Assembly: GCA_963773745.1 (NCBI GenBank)
Contig: CAVZCL010000005.1
Coordinates: forward strand, 1,674,001-1,738,000
Source of the DNA: UBA5069 sp963773745
GTDB taxonomy: Bacteria; Chloroflexota; Anaerolineae; Caldilineales; Caldilineaceae
Direction: 5' to 3'
Length of the DNA stretch: 64,000 nucleotides
Position numbers and translations under genes: made by a program. Position 1 is the first letter of the stretch. Every line of letters starts with the position of its first letter. The notes beneath the pieces were generated by a model. It worked only from the letters and a program-made list of their open reading frames with translations. It was not told the DNA's origin and searched no databases. Positions 17,961-26,088 of this stretch are shown here, piece by piece.

Positions 17961-18989
17961 ATGCGTCGATGGTCCCGAATTGCTGCGTTTCTCGTTTTTG
18001 CCCTGCTCCTGACGGCCTGCGCTGTGCCTGCTGCGCCCGCTGCGCCTGCCGCACCGGCTGACGCCGACACAGCAGCAGCACCTGCCGACGCGGCCGCAGC
18101 AGATGAGTTCCTGCTCGGCCTCGTCTCCATTACCCCGTCCGACTCGTCCAACGCGCGCTTCATTAACGGCGCCACGCAGGCTGCCGAGGCGCTCGGCTGG
18201 ACCGTGAGCGTTATCGACGCGCGCGGCAGCGCCGACGAAGCCAATGCTGCCTTCCAGAACCTTGCACAGCGCGGCGCGGGCGCAATCATTGACCTGGTCT
18301 TCCCGGTGACGTCGTTGGGCGCTGGGCTGGCCGCGGCGGAGGCTGCCAACATCCCCGTGGCAACATGGGGCGGCGGTCTGGGCGAAGGCGTTGTTGCCAC
18401 CAACGGCACCGGTGGCCCGCAGGCGACCGAGGTCATCAACCAGATGGTGGCCGATATGGACGAGAAGGGCGAGATCCTTGCCCTCACCTATCACACCGGC
18501 CAGGTCTGCCGCGAGCGCGAAGAGATGCTCGACAAAATCGTCGCCGACTATCCTGACATTACCGTCACCAAAAATGAAGTGCCGATCCCCGGCTACCTGC
18601 AGGCAGGCGCGCAGTTCGCCTCCGCTTGGCTGGCCGGTCGCCCTGCGGGTGACACCAACTATGCAATTTGGGGCTGTTGGGATGACCCGGCCCTGGGTGC
18701 GATTTCGACACTCAAGCAGCAGGACCGCAAGGACGTCAAGGTCTATGGCACCAATGGCAATGTCGATGCGATTGTAGCCGTGCAGGATGGCTGGATGACC
18801 GCCACGGCATGGGCAGCCGTTGAGGAAGAAGGCCAGGTTCTCGTCAACACAATTAACGAGGCCATGCAGGCCGGTGATGCCTGGGAGCCCAAGGCGGTTG
18901 AAGTGCCCGTCAAGGTTGTCAACGCCGAGACGATCGATGCTTTCCTTGCCGAGCATCCTGAGGCAATCGATCCCAGCGCCTCAAACTAG
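17961..18989 (+). CDS. Sugar ABC transporter substrate-binding lipoprotein
   Basis: Type I periplasmic-binding protein of 342 residues. The signal peptide (MRRWSRIAAFLVFALLLTAC) ends with a lipobox Cys20, followed by a long Ala/Pro/Asp linker (about residues 21-50). The ligand-binding domain shows NARFINGATQAAEALGWTVS, GAGLAAAEAANIPVATWGGG, GEILALTYHTGQVCRERE and YAIWGCWDDPALGAISTLKQ. AGGAGG lies 4-9 bases before ATG 17961. The gene is followed by a terminator-like hairpin and then the ATPase and permease genes, the usual importer order. Confidence 0.92.
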   Translation: MRRWSRIAAFLVFALLLTACAVPAAPAAPAAPADADTAAAPADAAAADEFLLGLVSITPSDSSNARFINGATQAAEALGWTVSVIDARGSADEANAAFQNLAQRGAGAIIDLVFPVTSLGAGLAAAEAANIPVATWGGGLGEGVVATNGTGGPQATEVINQMVADMDEKGEILALTYHTGQVCREREEMLDKIVADYPDITVTKNEVPIPGYLQAGAQFASAWLAGRPAGDTNYAIWGCWDDPALGAISTLKQQDRKDVKVYGTNGNVDAIVAVQDGWMTATAWAAVEEEGQVLVNTINEAMQAGDAWEPKAVEVPVKVVNAETIDAFLAEHPEAIDPSASN

Positions 18990-19001
18990 CAGGCTTGCAC
19001 C

Positions 19002-19034
19002 AGGGTCGGGCGCACACGTGCGCCCGACCCTTTT
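19002..19034 (+). terminator. Intra-operon terminator or attenuator
   Basis: A 13-bp perfect stem (19002-19014 with 19019-19031) followed by TTTT, 12 bases past the binding-protein stop and 19 bases before the ATPase start. It should lower transcription of the ATPase and permease genes relative to the binding protein. Confidence 0.75.
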
Positions 19035-19052
19035 CACAACCCCACTCCTCGC

Positions 19053-20612
19053 ATGAACAACACGCTCCCGTTTCTGCAAGTCAACGGCCTTACCAAGCAC
19101 TTCGGCGGCGTCCAGGCGCTGAAGGGCGTCGACATCACTGTCCTTGCCGGCGAGGTGCACGGCCTGGTAGGTGCCAACGGTGCGGGTAAATCGACCCTCA
19201 TCCGTTGTCTCGCCGGTATCATACAGCCCGATCGTGGGCAGATTCTGCTCAACGGTGAGGTCGTGCGCGTGGCCGACCCGCAGGCGGCGCGCGCGTTGGG
19301 CCTCAGCTTCATCCACCAGGAATTGAACATGGTGCCGCGCTTCACGGGCTTGCAGAACATGCTGCTGGGCCTGCCAAAGCCGCTGCGCCTGGGCATGGTG
19401 GATTGGAAGGCGGCGCGACGTGAAGTCGAGCCGGTGATAAAGCGCCTGGGCGTCACCTTCCCCATGGATCTACCTGTGGATCGGCTGACGGTAGCCGAAC
19501 GGTGGCTGCTTTCGATTGGCCGCGCGCTGCTCTTTAAATCACAACTGATCGCCATGGATGAGCCGACGGCTTCGCTCTCCATGGAGGAGAGTGAGCGCCT
19601 TTTCCGCATCATTCGTGAGCTGGCTGCAGATGGCATAGCGATCCTTTACGTCTCCCACCGCCTTGATGAGATTATCGACCTGTGCGGGCGTGTCACCGTC
19701 TTCAAGGACGGGGCGAGCGTTCTCGACATCGAGCGCGCCGGCTTGAACAGGAAGGCGCTTGTGCGCGCAATTGTGGGCGCTGATGTTGCCGTCGCGCCTG
19801 CCATTTCGAGCAAACAGCCGGACCGCCCAATCCTGCTCGAGGCGCGCAACATGAGCCGCGCGCCCTATGTGCGCAATGCATCGCTCACGCTGCACAAGGG
19901 TGAGGTGCTTGGGTTGGCGGGCCTTGTGGGCGCAGGGCGGAGCGAGCTTGTGCGCATGATCTACGGCGCCGATAAGCCGGACTCGGGCGAGATATGGCTC
20001 GAAGGGCGCAAGCTCTCGTTGCGCGAACCGCAGGACGCCGTCCGTAATGGTATTGCGCTTGTACCCGAGGAGCGGCGCTCACAGGGGCTGCTGCTCGACA
20101 AGAGCGTTGCGTTCAATATTAATCTGCCCAGCGTACAGTCGCTGCGCTACACGCCGCTGCTGCCTTTTATTCGGCTGGGACAGGCGCGCAGCCGTGCGCT
20201 TGAGATTGTGGAGCAGCTCCAGGTCAAGACACCCGGCGTGGCGACACCTGTGCGCACGTTGTCGGGCGGCAATCAGCAAAAGATCGTGATTGGCAAGTGG
20301 CTGACAGCGCCCATGAAGGTTGTTATTCTGGATGAACCTTCGCGCGGTGTGGATGTGGGCGCACGTGGCGACATTCATGCGATTGTGCGCTCGCTCGCCA
20401 GGGAGGGTGCGGGCGTCATTGTGATTTCATCGGAAGTGGAGGAGTTGCCGGGCCTCTGCGACCGGGTCGTTGTCATGGTCGAAGGTCGCGTTGTGGGCGA
20501 GCTGGCAGGCGAGGCGATTACCAAGGAAGCGCTGATCCATCTCAGCTATGCCCATGCCAGCGAGACAATGCCAAACGAAAACAATTCTATGGAAGTGAGT
20601 CCCACGCAATGA
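19053..20612 (+). CDS. Sugar ABC transporter ATP-binding protein (RbsA-like, two ATPase domains)
   Basis: Double nucleotide-binding-domain ATPase of 519 residues. Domain 1: Walker A GANGAGKST, a divergent signature LTVAERWLLSIGRAL (usual form LSVAQQQMVEIAKAL) and Walker B LIAMDEPTASL. Domain 2: GEVLGLAGLVGAGRSELVR, signature LSGGNQQKIVIGKWL and VVILDEPSRGVDVGARGDI. The gene is intact. Its stop overlaps the permease start as ATGA. Together with 17961 and 20609 it forms a single-permease importer, unlike the two-permease system at 8492-13243. Confidence 0.94.
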   Translation: MNNTLPFLQVNGLTKHFGGVQALKGVDITVLAGEVHGLVGANGAGKSTLIRCLAGIIQPDRGQILLNGEVVRVADPQAARALGLSFIHQELNMVPRFTGLQNMLLGLPKPLRLGMVDWKAARREVEPVIKRLGVTFPMDLPVDRLTVAERWLLSIGRALLFKSQLIAMDEPTASLSMEESERLFRIIRELAADGIAILYVSHRLDEIIDLCGRVTVFKDGASVLDIERAGLNRKALVRAIVGADVAVAPAISSKQPDRPILLEARNMSRAPYVRNASLTLHKGEVLGLAGLVGAGRSELVRMIYGADKPDSGEIWLEGRKLSLREPQDAVRNGIALVPEERRSQGLLLDKSVAFNINLPSVQSLRYTPLLPFIRLGQARSRALEIVEQLQVKTPGVATPVRTLSGGNQQKIVIGKWLTAPMKVVILDEPSRGVDVGARGDIHAIVRSLAREGAGVIVISSEVEELPGLCDRVVVMVEGRVVGELAGEAITKEALIHLSYAHASETMPNENNSMEVSPTQ

Positions 20613-21631
20613 GCACCGCAGATACAAAAAGTTCGCAGGCCGCGACTGCGGCCTTCAACGCGCCCGTGGCAGGAGCGCAGCGCCGCGCGATCCTCTCCTT
20701 CGTCGCCAAATACGGCAGCATCATCGGCATGTTGATCATGATTGCCATCTTCTCGATTGCCGCACCGCGCGCCTTTCCCACCCTCTCCAACTTCCTCAAC
20801 ATCCTCAATCAGGCGTCGCTCACCGCGATCATTGCGGGTGGGCTGACGGTGGTGCTGATTGTAGGGGAGATGGATCTCAGCATTGGCTACCACGGTTCGC
20901 TGGCGGGCGTGCTGGTGACGGGCCTCATGGTTAAGCAGGGGCTGCCTGTTTGGCTGGCGATTGTGCTTGTGCTCGGCGTGGGCGTGGTTGTGGGCATTGT
21001 CAACGGCACCATCGTGACGAAGATGAAGGTGAATTCGGTCATTGCCACGCTGGGCATTGGCAGCATTCTGGTGGGGCTCACCTTTGCTTACTCCACCGGC
21101 GTGCCGATTGCTTCAGGGGTGCCCAAGTCCTTCACTGCAATTGCGCTGAACCGCTCCATGAGCATCCCCAACAATATCATCATCATGCTCGTCATTTTGG
21201 TCATGCTCTGGCTGCTCGTCAACCGTACGGATTTGGGGCAGCAGATCCAGGCGGTGGGGGGCAACATGGAGGCGGCGCGCCTCTCGGGCATCCGTGTCGA
21301 CCGCGTCAAGATCATCGCGTACGTTGCGGCGGGCTTGTGTGCCTCGGCAACGGGCATTCTGCTGGCTTCGCTCATCGGCAGCGGTACGGCGAGCGCGGCT
21401 GACTCATATCTGCTCAACGCCTTCGCGGCCACCTTCCTCGGTTCGGCCACACTCAAGGATGGTGAGTTTCACATTCCCGGCACATTCATCGGCGTGCTCA
21501 TCATCGGGATTGGCTTCAATGGCCTGGCCATCTTTGGCGCACCCACTTTCTACCAGTACATCTTCCAGGGTGCGATTCTGGTGATTGCCGTCGGCCTGAG
21601 CAGCGTCGCGCGCCAGCTTGCGACGCGCTAA
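20609..21631 (+). CDS. Sugar ABC transporter permease (RbsC-like)
   Basis: BPD_transp_2 inner-membrane permease, 340 residues with a soluble N-terminal tail of about 30 residues. Marks: GGLTVVLIVGEMDLSIGYHG (normally GGIDLSVG), VNGTIVTKMKVNSVIATL, GNMEAARLSGIRVDRVKII and FLGSATLKDGEFHIPGTFIG. The GEMDLSIG variant and the KDGEFHIPGT variant differ from the permeases at 9685 and 12233, so the two importers are not recent duplicates. Last gene of its operon. Confidence 0.93.
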   Translation: MSTADTKSSQAATAAFNAPVAGAQRRAILSFVAKYGSIIGMLIMIAIFSIAAPRAFPTLSNFLNILNQASLTAIIAGGLTVVLIVGEMDLSIGYHGSLAGVLVTGLMVKQGLPVWLAIVLVLGVGVVVGIVNGTIVTKMKVNSVIATLGIGSILVGLTFAYSTGVPIASGVPKSFTAIALNRSMSIPNNIIIMLVILVMLWLLVNRTDLGQQIQAVGGNMEAARLSGIRVDRVKIIAYVAAGLCASATGILLASLIGSGTASAADSYLLNAFAATFLGSATLKDGEFHIPGTFIGVLIIGIGFNGLAIFGAPTFYQYIFQGAILVIAVGLSSVARQLATR

Positions 21632-21958
21632 ACGGCATGACAACAGAGCGCTGCATCCACCGTGGCCTTCTTTGGCAAGGCCTGACTTCGCCAAGTGGGC
21701 CTAAGCCCCGCAGAACTCTCTGAACTTTCCGTGCGTGCGCCCCATGCACGCAGTCGCGAGCGCTTTCAGGCGCTGTATGCCGGCGGCACATTGCACTGCA
21801 ACGCAGTGGGTGCATCTCTACAATGAGGCCGGACGGACGCATTGCATTCCCGGCGTACGGCTGGACGCACCCCTTTTTTCTCAAGACGCGTGGCAGCAAT
21901 GCGCCGCAATCGTGCCCACGATTGCGGCGCAATCATGCGCTGCATCGCTTTCATTTCC
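21632..21958. other. Convergent intergenic region
   Basis: No gene seen. It separates the plus-strand permease from the minus-strand oxidoreductase and holds the hairpin at 21900-21931. Confidence 0.6.
21900..21931. terminator. Bidirectional hairpin between convergent genes
   Basis: Perfect 15-bp stem (21900-21914 with 21917-21931) with a 2-base loop, 28 bases past the stop of the minus-strand oxidoreductase. No T run. Confidence 0.45.
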
Positions 21959-22977
21959 CTACTCCACCTTCTCCACCCGCCCGCTCTGCGCACTTCTGAG
22001 CATGGCCTCAATAACGGCAAGGTCCTTCAGCGCCTCGGCCGGTGTGTTGAGCTGGGATGCACCGTCGAGGACGGCATCGACGAAGGCAGCAAGCTCGCCT
22101 TCAACGCCGTTGCGCGGGCCCACGTCATGCTGCTCGGGAGCGTCCCCTGCGTGCGCCAGTTCAATCCGGCCGTGCGCCACCTGCATGGAGCCCTCTGTGC
22201 CCACAATCTGCAGCGGTGACTGCCAGAACGCGCCCACAGCATAGGAGGCCAGATAGCAGCCCACGGCCCCGCACGCAAAGTCAAGCGTCGCGCTCAACGT
22301 GTCGGCCGGTGGCAGGTCGGGGCTCACCTGGCGCACTTCGGCGCGCACCGCGTGAATGTCGCCCAGGATCGCGCGCAATGCGGCCACATGGTGAACGCCG
22401 CCATCGAGCAGGAAACCGCCTGGAATCTGTCCGGTGCGCCGCCACGCGGTGTGGTAATACTTGTTGGCGGCGTCAACGGGCGTGTGCATCACCCACGACG
22501 CAGTGACGGGCGTGCCGATCGCGCCACTGCGCACAAGCGCCGCAGCCTCCTGGAAGGCGCTCTCGTAGCGCCAGTTCTCGGCCACCATCCAAATGCGCCC
22601 CGAGCGCTGCCATACCTCGATCAGCGCGCGGCCTGTGCGCCATCGGCCGCAATCGGCTTCTCGCTGATGACATGCTTGCCCGCCGCCAGCGCCGCTTCGA
22701 TGATCGCAGGCTGGGCGTCAATCGGCAGCACAATGTCGACAGCATCAATCGCGGGGTCGTTGAGCAGCGCGTCCAGATCATCCGCCACCCGCACAGTGGA
22801 TCGCAGCGTCCCAGGCAGGGTTGCGGCGAGCGCGGCGGCATTGTCGCGGTTGCGGCTCCAGACGGCGGCAATCGTGGCGCGCTCGGACAATTTCAGCAGC
22901 GCAGGCACGTGCGCCTCACGCGCAAAAATGCCCGCGCCCAGCAGCGCAATCTGCATTTGTTTTGGGCTGTTGGCCAT
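21959..22977 (-). CDS. Gfo/Idh/MocA-family oxidoreductase (frameshifted)
   Basis: NAD(P)-dependent sugar or inositol dehydrogenase-type enzyme. The N-terminal Rossmann fold opens MQIALLGAGIFAREAHVPAL and ends with the family's AAGKHVISEKPIA (catalytic Lys in EKP). The C-terminal half has MVAENWRYESAFQEAAALVR, GGFLLDGGVHHVAALRAILG and a final CNL-like segment around GVEGELAAFVDAVLDGAS. One base is missing near 22622, between the Lys motif and the AENWRY block; restoring it gives about 340 residues. The GGVHH block carries the usual catalytic His. It may oxidise a sugar imported by the neighbouring systems, but gene orientation gives no direct link. Confidence 0.88.
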
Positions 22978-23151
22978 GTGTTACACTCCTTCGATGGGAT
23001 GACGTTTTTGTGGTGCGTATGCAAAGTGCGCAGCAGCGTTCGTAGCGGCCGCTTCAGCCGCCGCAGGTGTGGAGCGCGTCACTCTGGATTCATTCGACGT
23101 CCGTGCCGCGCTCGTTGCCGAGCCGCACGCCGGCCAACCAAGGTACCAATA

Positions 23152-24534
23152 TTGAGCACTGATTCCGTGGTGCGCCCGCTCCCCGTTCCATCCGAAATGC
23201 GGCGCAATTTTCATCATCTCTACTGGGACGTCGTCTGGTACGGGCTGCTGGCAGGCAGCACGCTGGCCTTCGTCACAGTCTACATCACCCGCCTGGGTGC
23301 GGCATCGTGGCAATTGGGCTTGCTCAACGCCGGGCCGGCGCTCGTAGGGCTCGTCTTCACGCTGCCCGCGGGTCGCTTTCTGCACGGTCGCCTCATTGGC
23401 CGCGCCGTGCTCTGGAGCGGCATCGCCACGCGCATCTTCTTCCTGCCCATGGCGTTGCTGCCGCTGCTGCTGCCCGCCAACGCGCAGATCTGGGCGATGA
23501 TTGGGCTTACTCTCATCATGGCCATCCCAGGCACAGTGATGGCGGTGGGCTTCAACGCGCTCTATGCCGCGGCCGTGCCGCCGGAATCGCGCGGCCAGGT
23601 CGCCGGTATTCGCAACGCGTTGCTGGCCGTCGTCTACGTGGCGGCGTCACTCACCTCCGGCTACATCCTGACGCGCATGCCCATGGAGGTTGGCTACCCG
23701 ATTGTTTTTGGCATGGGCTTTGTCGGCGCAGCCATGAGCACGTTGCACGTCTGGTTTCTGCGCAACATCCGCGGCGACGAGGGCATTGACCCCGACGTCG
23801 TGCGCGGGGCCCTGGGCGACCAGGCAAGCCCAGGCGCAATGCGCTTTATGGGTTTCAGCGTGCGCTCCACCGTGGCGCTGCGTGTCTTTACACGCACAAA
23901 GCTGGTGCTGCGGCCCGAAATCCTGCGCACGCCCTTTGGCTGGGTCATCGGCTCGCTGCTGCTCTTCCACTTCGCTCAATACATTCCCATCGCACTCTTC
24001 CCGCTGATGATGGTCAATGAGTTACAGCTCAGCGATCAGCAGATTTCGATTGGCACGGCGGCCTTCCACGCCTTCGTGCTGCTCGGTTCGCTGCAGCTGG
24101 GCTGGCTCACGCGCCGCCAGGGCAATTTGTGGCTCATGTATGTGGGCGTTATCGGGCTGAGCCTCTACCCCCTCATCATGGCCGGCGCGCAGGGCATGGC
24201 CTTCTACCTGATCGCATCGGTGGTGGGGGGCGCGGCGTGGGCGCTGGTGGGGGGTGCGCTCGCCAACTACCTGTTGGAGATGGCCCCCGCGCACGATCGG
24301 CCGGCCTACCTTGCCTGGTACAATCTTGCGCTCAATGCAGGCATCCTGGGCGGCTCGCTGGCAGGGCCGCTGCTCATGTACGTAATGGGCATTCGATCGG
24401 CGCTGGTGGTTGGCTTTGCGCTGCGTCTGGCGGCGGCACTGGCCATCTGGCTGGCAGGGCGCAATGCGATTCCCAAATTGCGCGCCGCCGCTCTGCCCGC
24501 TGCCGCGCCTGCCGCCTCCGTTGGACAGGATTAG
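23152..24534 (+). CDS. Major facilitator superfamily transporter
   Basis: Integral membrane protein with about twelve predicted helices. It opens with MRRNFHHLYWDVVWYGLLAG, a layout common in uncharacterised MFS proteins of Chloroflexota and Firmicutes. A MFS-type loop is seen at PAGRFLHGRLIGRAVLW and a second at WLTRRQGNLWLMYVGV. The central cytoplasmic loop is long and includes RSTVALRVFTRTKLVLRPE. The start is uncertain: TTG 23152 (preceded by AAGGT), GTG 23167 or ATG 23197 are all in frame; ATG 23197 gives 445 residues. The substrate is unknown. It is divergent from the oxidoreductase. Confidence 0.85.
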   Translation: MSTDSVVRPLPVPSEMRRNFHHLYWDVVWYGLLAGSTLAFVTVYITRLGAASWQLGLLNAGPALVGLVFTLPAGRFLHGRLIGRAVLWSGIATRIFFLPMALLPLLLPANAQIWAMIGLTLIMAIPGTVMAVGFNALYAAAVPPESRGQVAGIRNALLAVVYVAASLTSGYILTRMPMEVGYPIVFGMGFVGAAMSTLHVWFLRNIRGDEGIDPDVVRGALGDQASPGAMRFMGFSVRSTVALRVFTRTKLVLRPEILRTPFGWVIGSLLLFHFAQYIPIALFPLMMVNELQLSDQQISIGTAAFHAFVLLGSLQLGWLTRRQGNLWLMYVGVIGLSLYPLIMAGAQGMAFYLIASVVGGAAWALVGGALANYLLEMAPAHDRPAYLAWYNLALNAGILGGSLAGPLLMYVMGIRSALVVGFALRLAAALAIWLAGRNAIPKLRAAALPAAAPAASVGQD

Positions 24535-24545
24535 CTGGTGCCAGC

Positions 24546-24761
24546 GTGCATTTCATTCTGGTGGCGCGCACTGCAACTTCAGCCCCCGGGCTCCCTCTTG
24601 AAACTGGTGCATAGACCGGAGGCATGGGTTACACATGATCGGGGACATGGGTAACAGATCGGAGGGGGAGCAGAGCGCCGTCCGTACCTCCCCCTCTCCA
24701 ATTTTCTGGAGAGGGGGCCGGGGGGTGAGGTTGCAGTGCGCGCCACCAGAATGAAATGCAC
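24546..24761. repeat. 216-bp fold-back element with 32-bp perfect ends
   Basis: Positions 24546-24577 and 24730-24761 are perfect inverted repeats. Next to the right arm lies a good copy of the CTCTCCA...GGAGAGGG / CCGGGGGGTGAGG core also seen in the 15471-15696 element; next to the left arm is a decayed copy. The middle (24610-24660) carries CATGGGTTACACATGATCGG and GACATGGGTAACAGATCGG, two similar strings that resemble insertion-sequence end repeats. No gene fits in it. Confidence 0.75.
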
Positions 24762-24980
24762 CCCTGGCGCCAATAGCAAAATTGACGGTTGAGTATTGAC
24801 TGTAGCCGCTTTGCGCGCGCTGGCTGGCATGGGGTGGATTGGGCCGATCAAACAACCACCGTTTCCGTTGCCGTGCGCCATGCGCAGCACAGGCGCCGCT
24901 CCGCAATCGTCAATACTCAATTTTCAATCATCAATTTTCGTTCATCACGCCACACCCACACCACCACCTCGGTCCGCCCT

Positions 24981-25736
24981 ATGCCCGATACCTCACCCGT
25001 CCTGCTGCTGATTGCCGTGCTGCTGCCGCCTCGCTCGCTCGATGCGCTGGGGCTGCTGGTTGAGGAGCGCGTTGTGCGCACCCCCTTTGGCGCCGTCGGC
25101 CCGCTGGCGCTGCGTCAAAGCAGCAGTGGCCAGCCGCTGTGGGTGCAGCCCTACAGCGGGTTGCCCACGCGCACCGACCCCCGCGCCACAATCTACGCCG
25201 CGCGCGCCCTTGGCGTTCAACGCATGCTCACGTGGGACGCGGGCATTGGCGTTAACCACGCGCTCCAGCGCGGGCAGACGGTGGTTGCCGTTGACGTACT
25301 TGATGCCACGCGCCAACAGCCGGGCACCTTCTTCACGTCGGCGGGTTTTGATGGCCTTGTGGGGCTGGGCGAAAGCGTGGAAACAGCGACCTTCTGCCCC
25401 AACACAACCGACGCGCTGCACGCCACATTCCCCGAAGCGCCGCCGGCCGTAATTGTGGGCGTGGATGGCCCGCGCCGCGAGACGGCCGCCGAGGCGCGCG
25501 CCTATCGCCTCATGGGGGGCGATCTCATCTGCCCCAACGTTGCGCCCGAGGTCTTTCTGGCGCGTGAGCTCGGCCTCTGCTTCGCCGCGATGGTCACCGT
25601 GGACGCCTACAGCCGCGACCAGGGCCGCGCAGCCCTCGAAGGCGAAGTGCGCACCGGCCTCGAAGTGGCCATGGCGCGCCTGCCCGAGCTGGTGCAGCGC
25701 CTGGCCGAGCCGCGCAGCTGCCACTGCACAACGTAG
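24981..25736 (+). CDS. Purine nucleoside phosphorylase / MTAP-family protein
   Basis: Phosphorylase-type enzyme of 251 residues that would split a nucleoside or 5'-methylthioadenosine with phosphate. The key block reads VDGPRRETAAEARAYRLMGG, with DLICPNVAPEVFLARELGLC and MVTVDAYS after it; this matches EGPxFxTxAE-GADVVGMSTVPE-LGM-VVTD of the family, with a less usual ICPNVAPE instead of VGMSTVPE. The N-terminal phosphate-site GG motif is not obvious, as the protein starts near LLLIAVLLPPRSLDALGLLV. It could therefore be a divergent member with a different substrate. ATG 24981 was chosen as the first start after the repeat region. Confidence 0.65.
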   Translation: MPDTSPVLLLIAVLLPPRSLDALGLLVEERVVRTPFGAVGPLALRQSSSGQPLWVQPYSGLPTRTDPRATIYAARALGVQRMLTWDAGIGVNHALQRGQTVVAVDVLDATRQQPGTFFTSAGFDGLVGLGESVETATFCPNTTDALHATFPEAPPAVIVGVDGPRRETAAEARAYRLMGGDLICPNVAPEVFLARELGLCFAAMVTVDAYSRDQGRAALEGEVRTGLEVAMARLPELVQRLAEPRSCHCTT

Positions 25737-25775
25737 CGACCCACTACAAACACTTCTCCGAAAAGGCGCGCAGCT

Positions 25776-25930
25776 GGCAAAGAGCGCAAAGGAAAAGCAA
25801 GAAAGAGAAAATGCAAAGGCAAAGCGAGGCTGATGGCGAAATCGGTGGCTTGCGGCGAATCGCTGCTGCGTTTGCGCCGTTTTCTTGCTTTTCCTTGCGA
25901 ATCTTTGCATTCTTTGCGTCTTTGCGTTAA
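25776..25930. repeat. Imperfect inverted repeat of the GCAAAG/CTTTGC class
   Basis: The left side (GGCAAAGAGCGCAAAGGAAA...) and right side (...TTCTTGCTTTTCCTTGCGAA, TCTTTGCGTCTTTGCG) are partly complementary. This is a decayed relative of the 68-bp fold-back at 50203-50356. The 350-base gap around it (25737-26088) holds no gene. Confidence 0.6.
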
Positions 25931-26088
25931 AAGTTGCTATTTGCAGGAAGGCGATCGCTCACATCGACCGCCCTCCCACTGCTGTGGCACACTCTACCCC
26001 ACAACCTCATATCGATTGCGTGCTGCGCCGGCGCTCTTGAACGGCCACAGGCTTCTGCGCACGCCTACCTCTGCGGAGTGATGACCTA

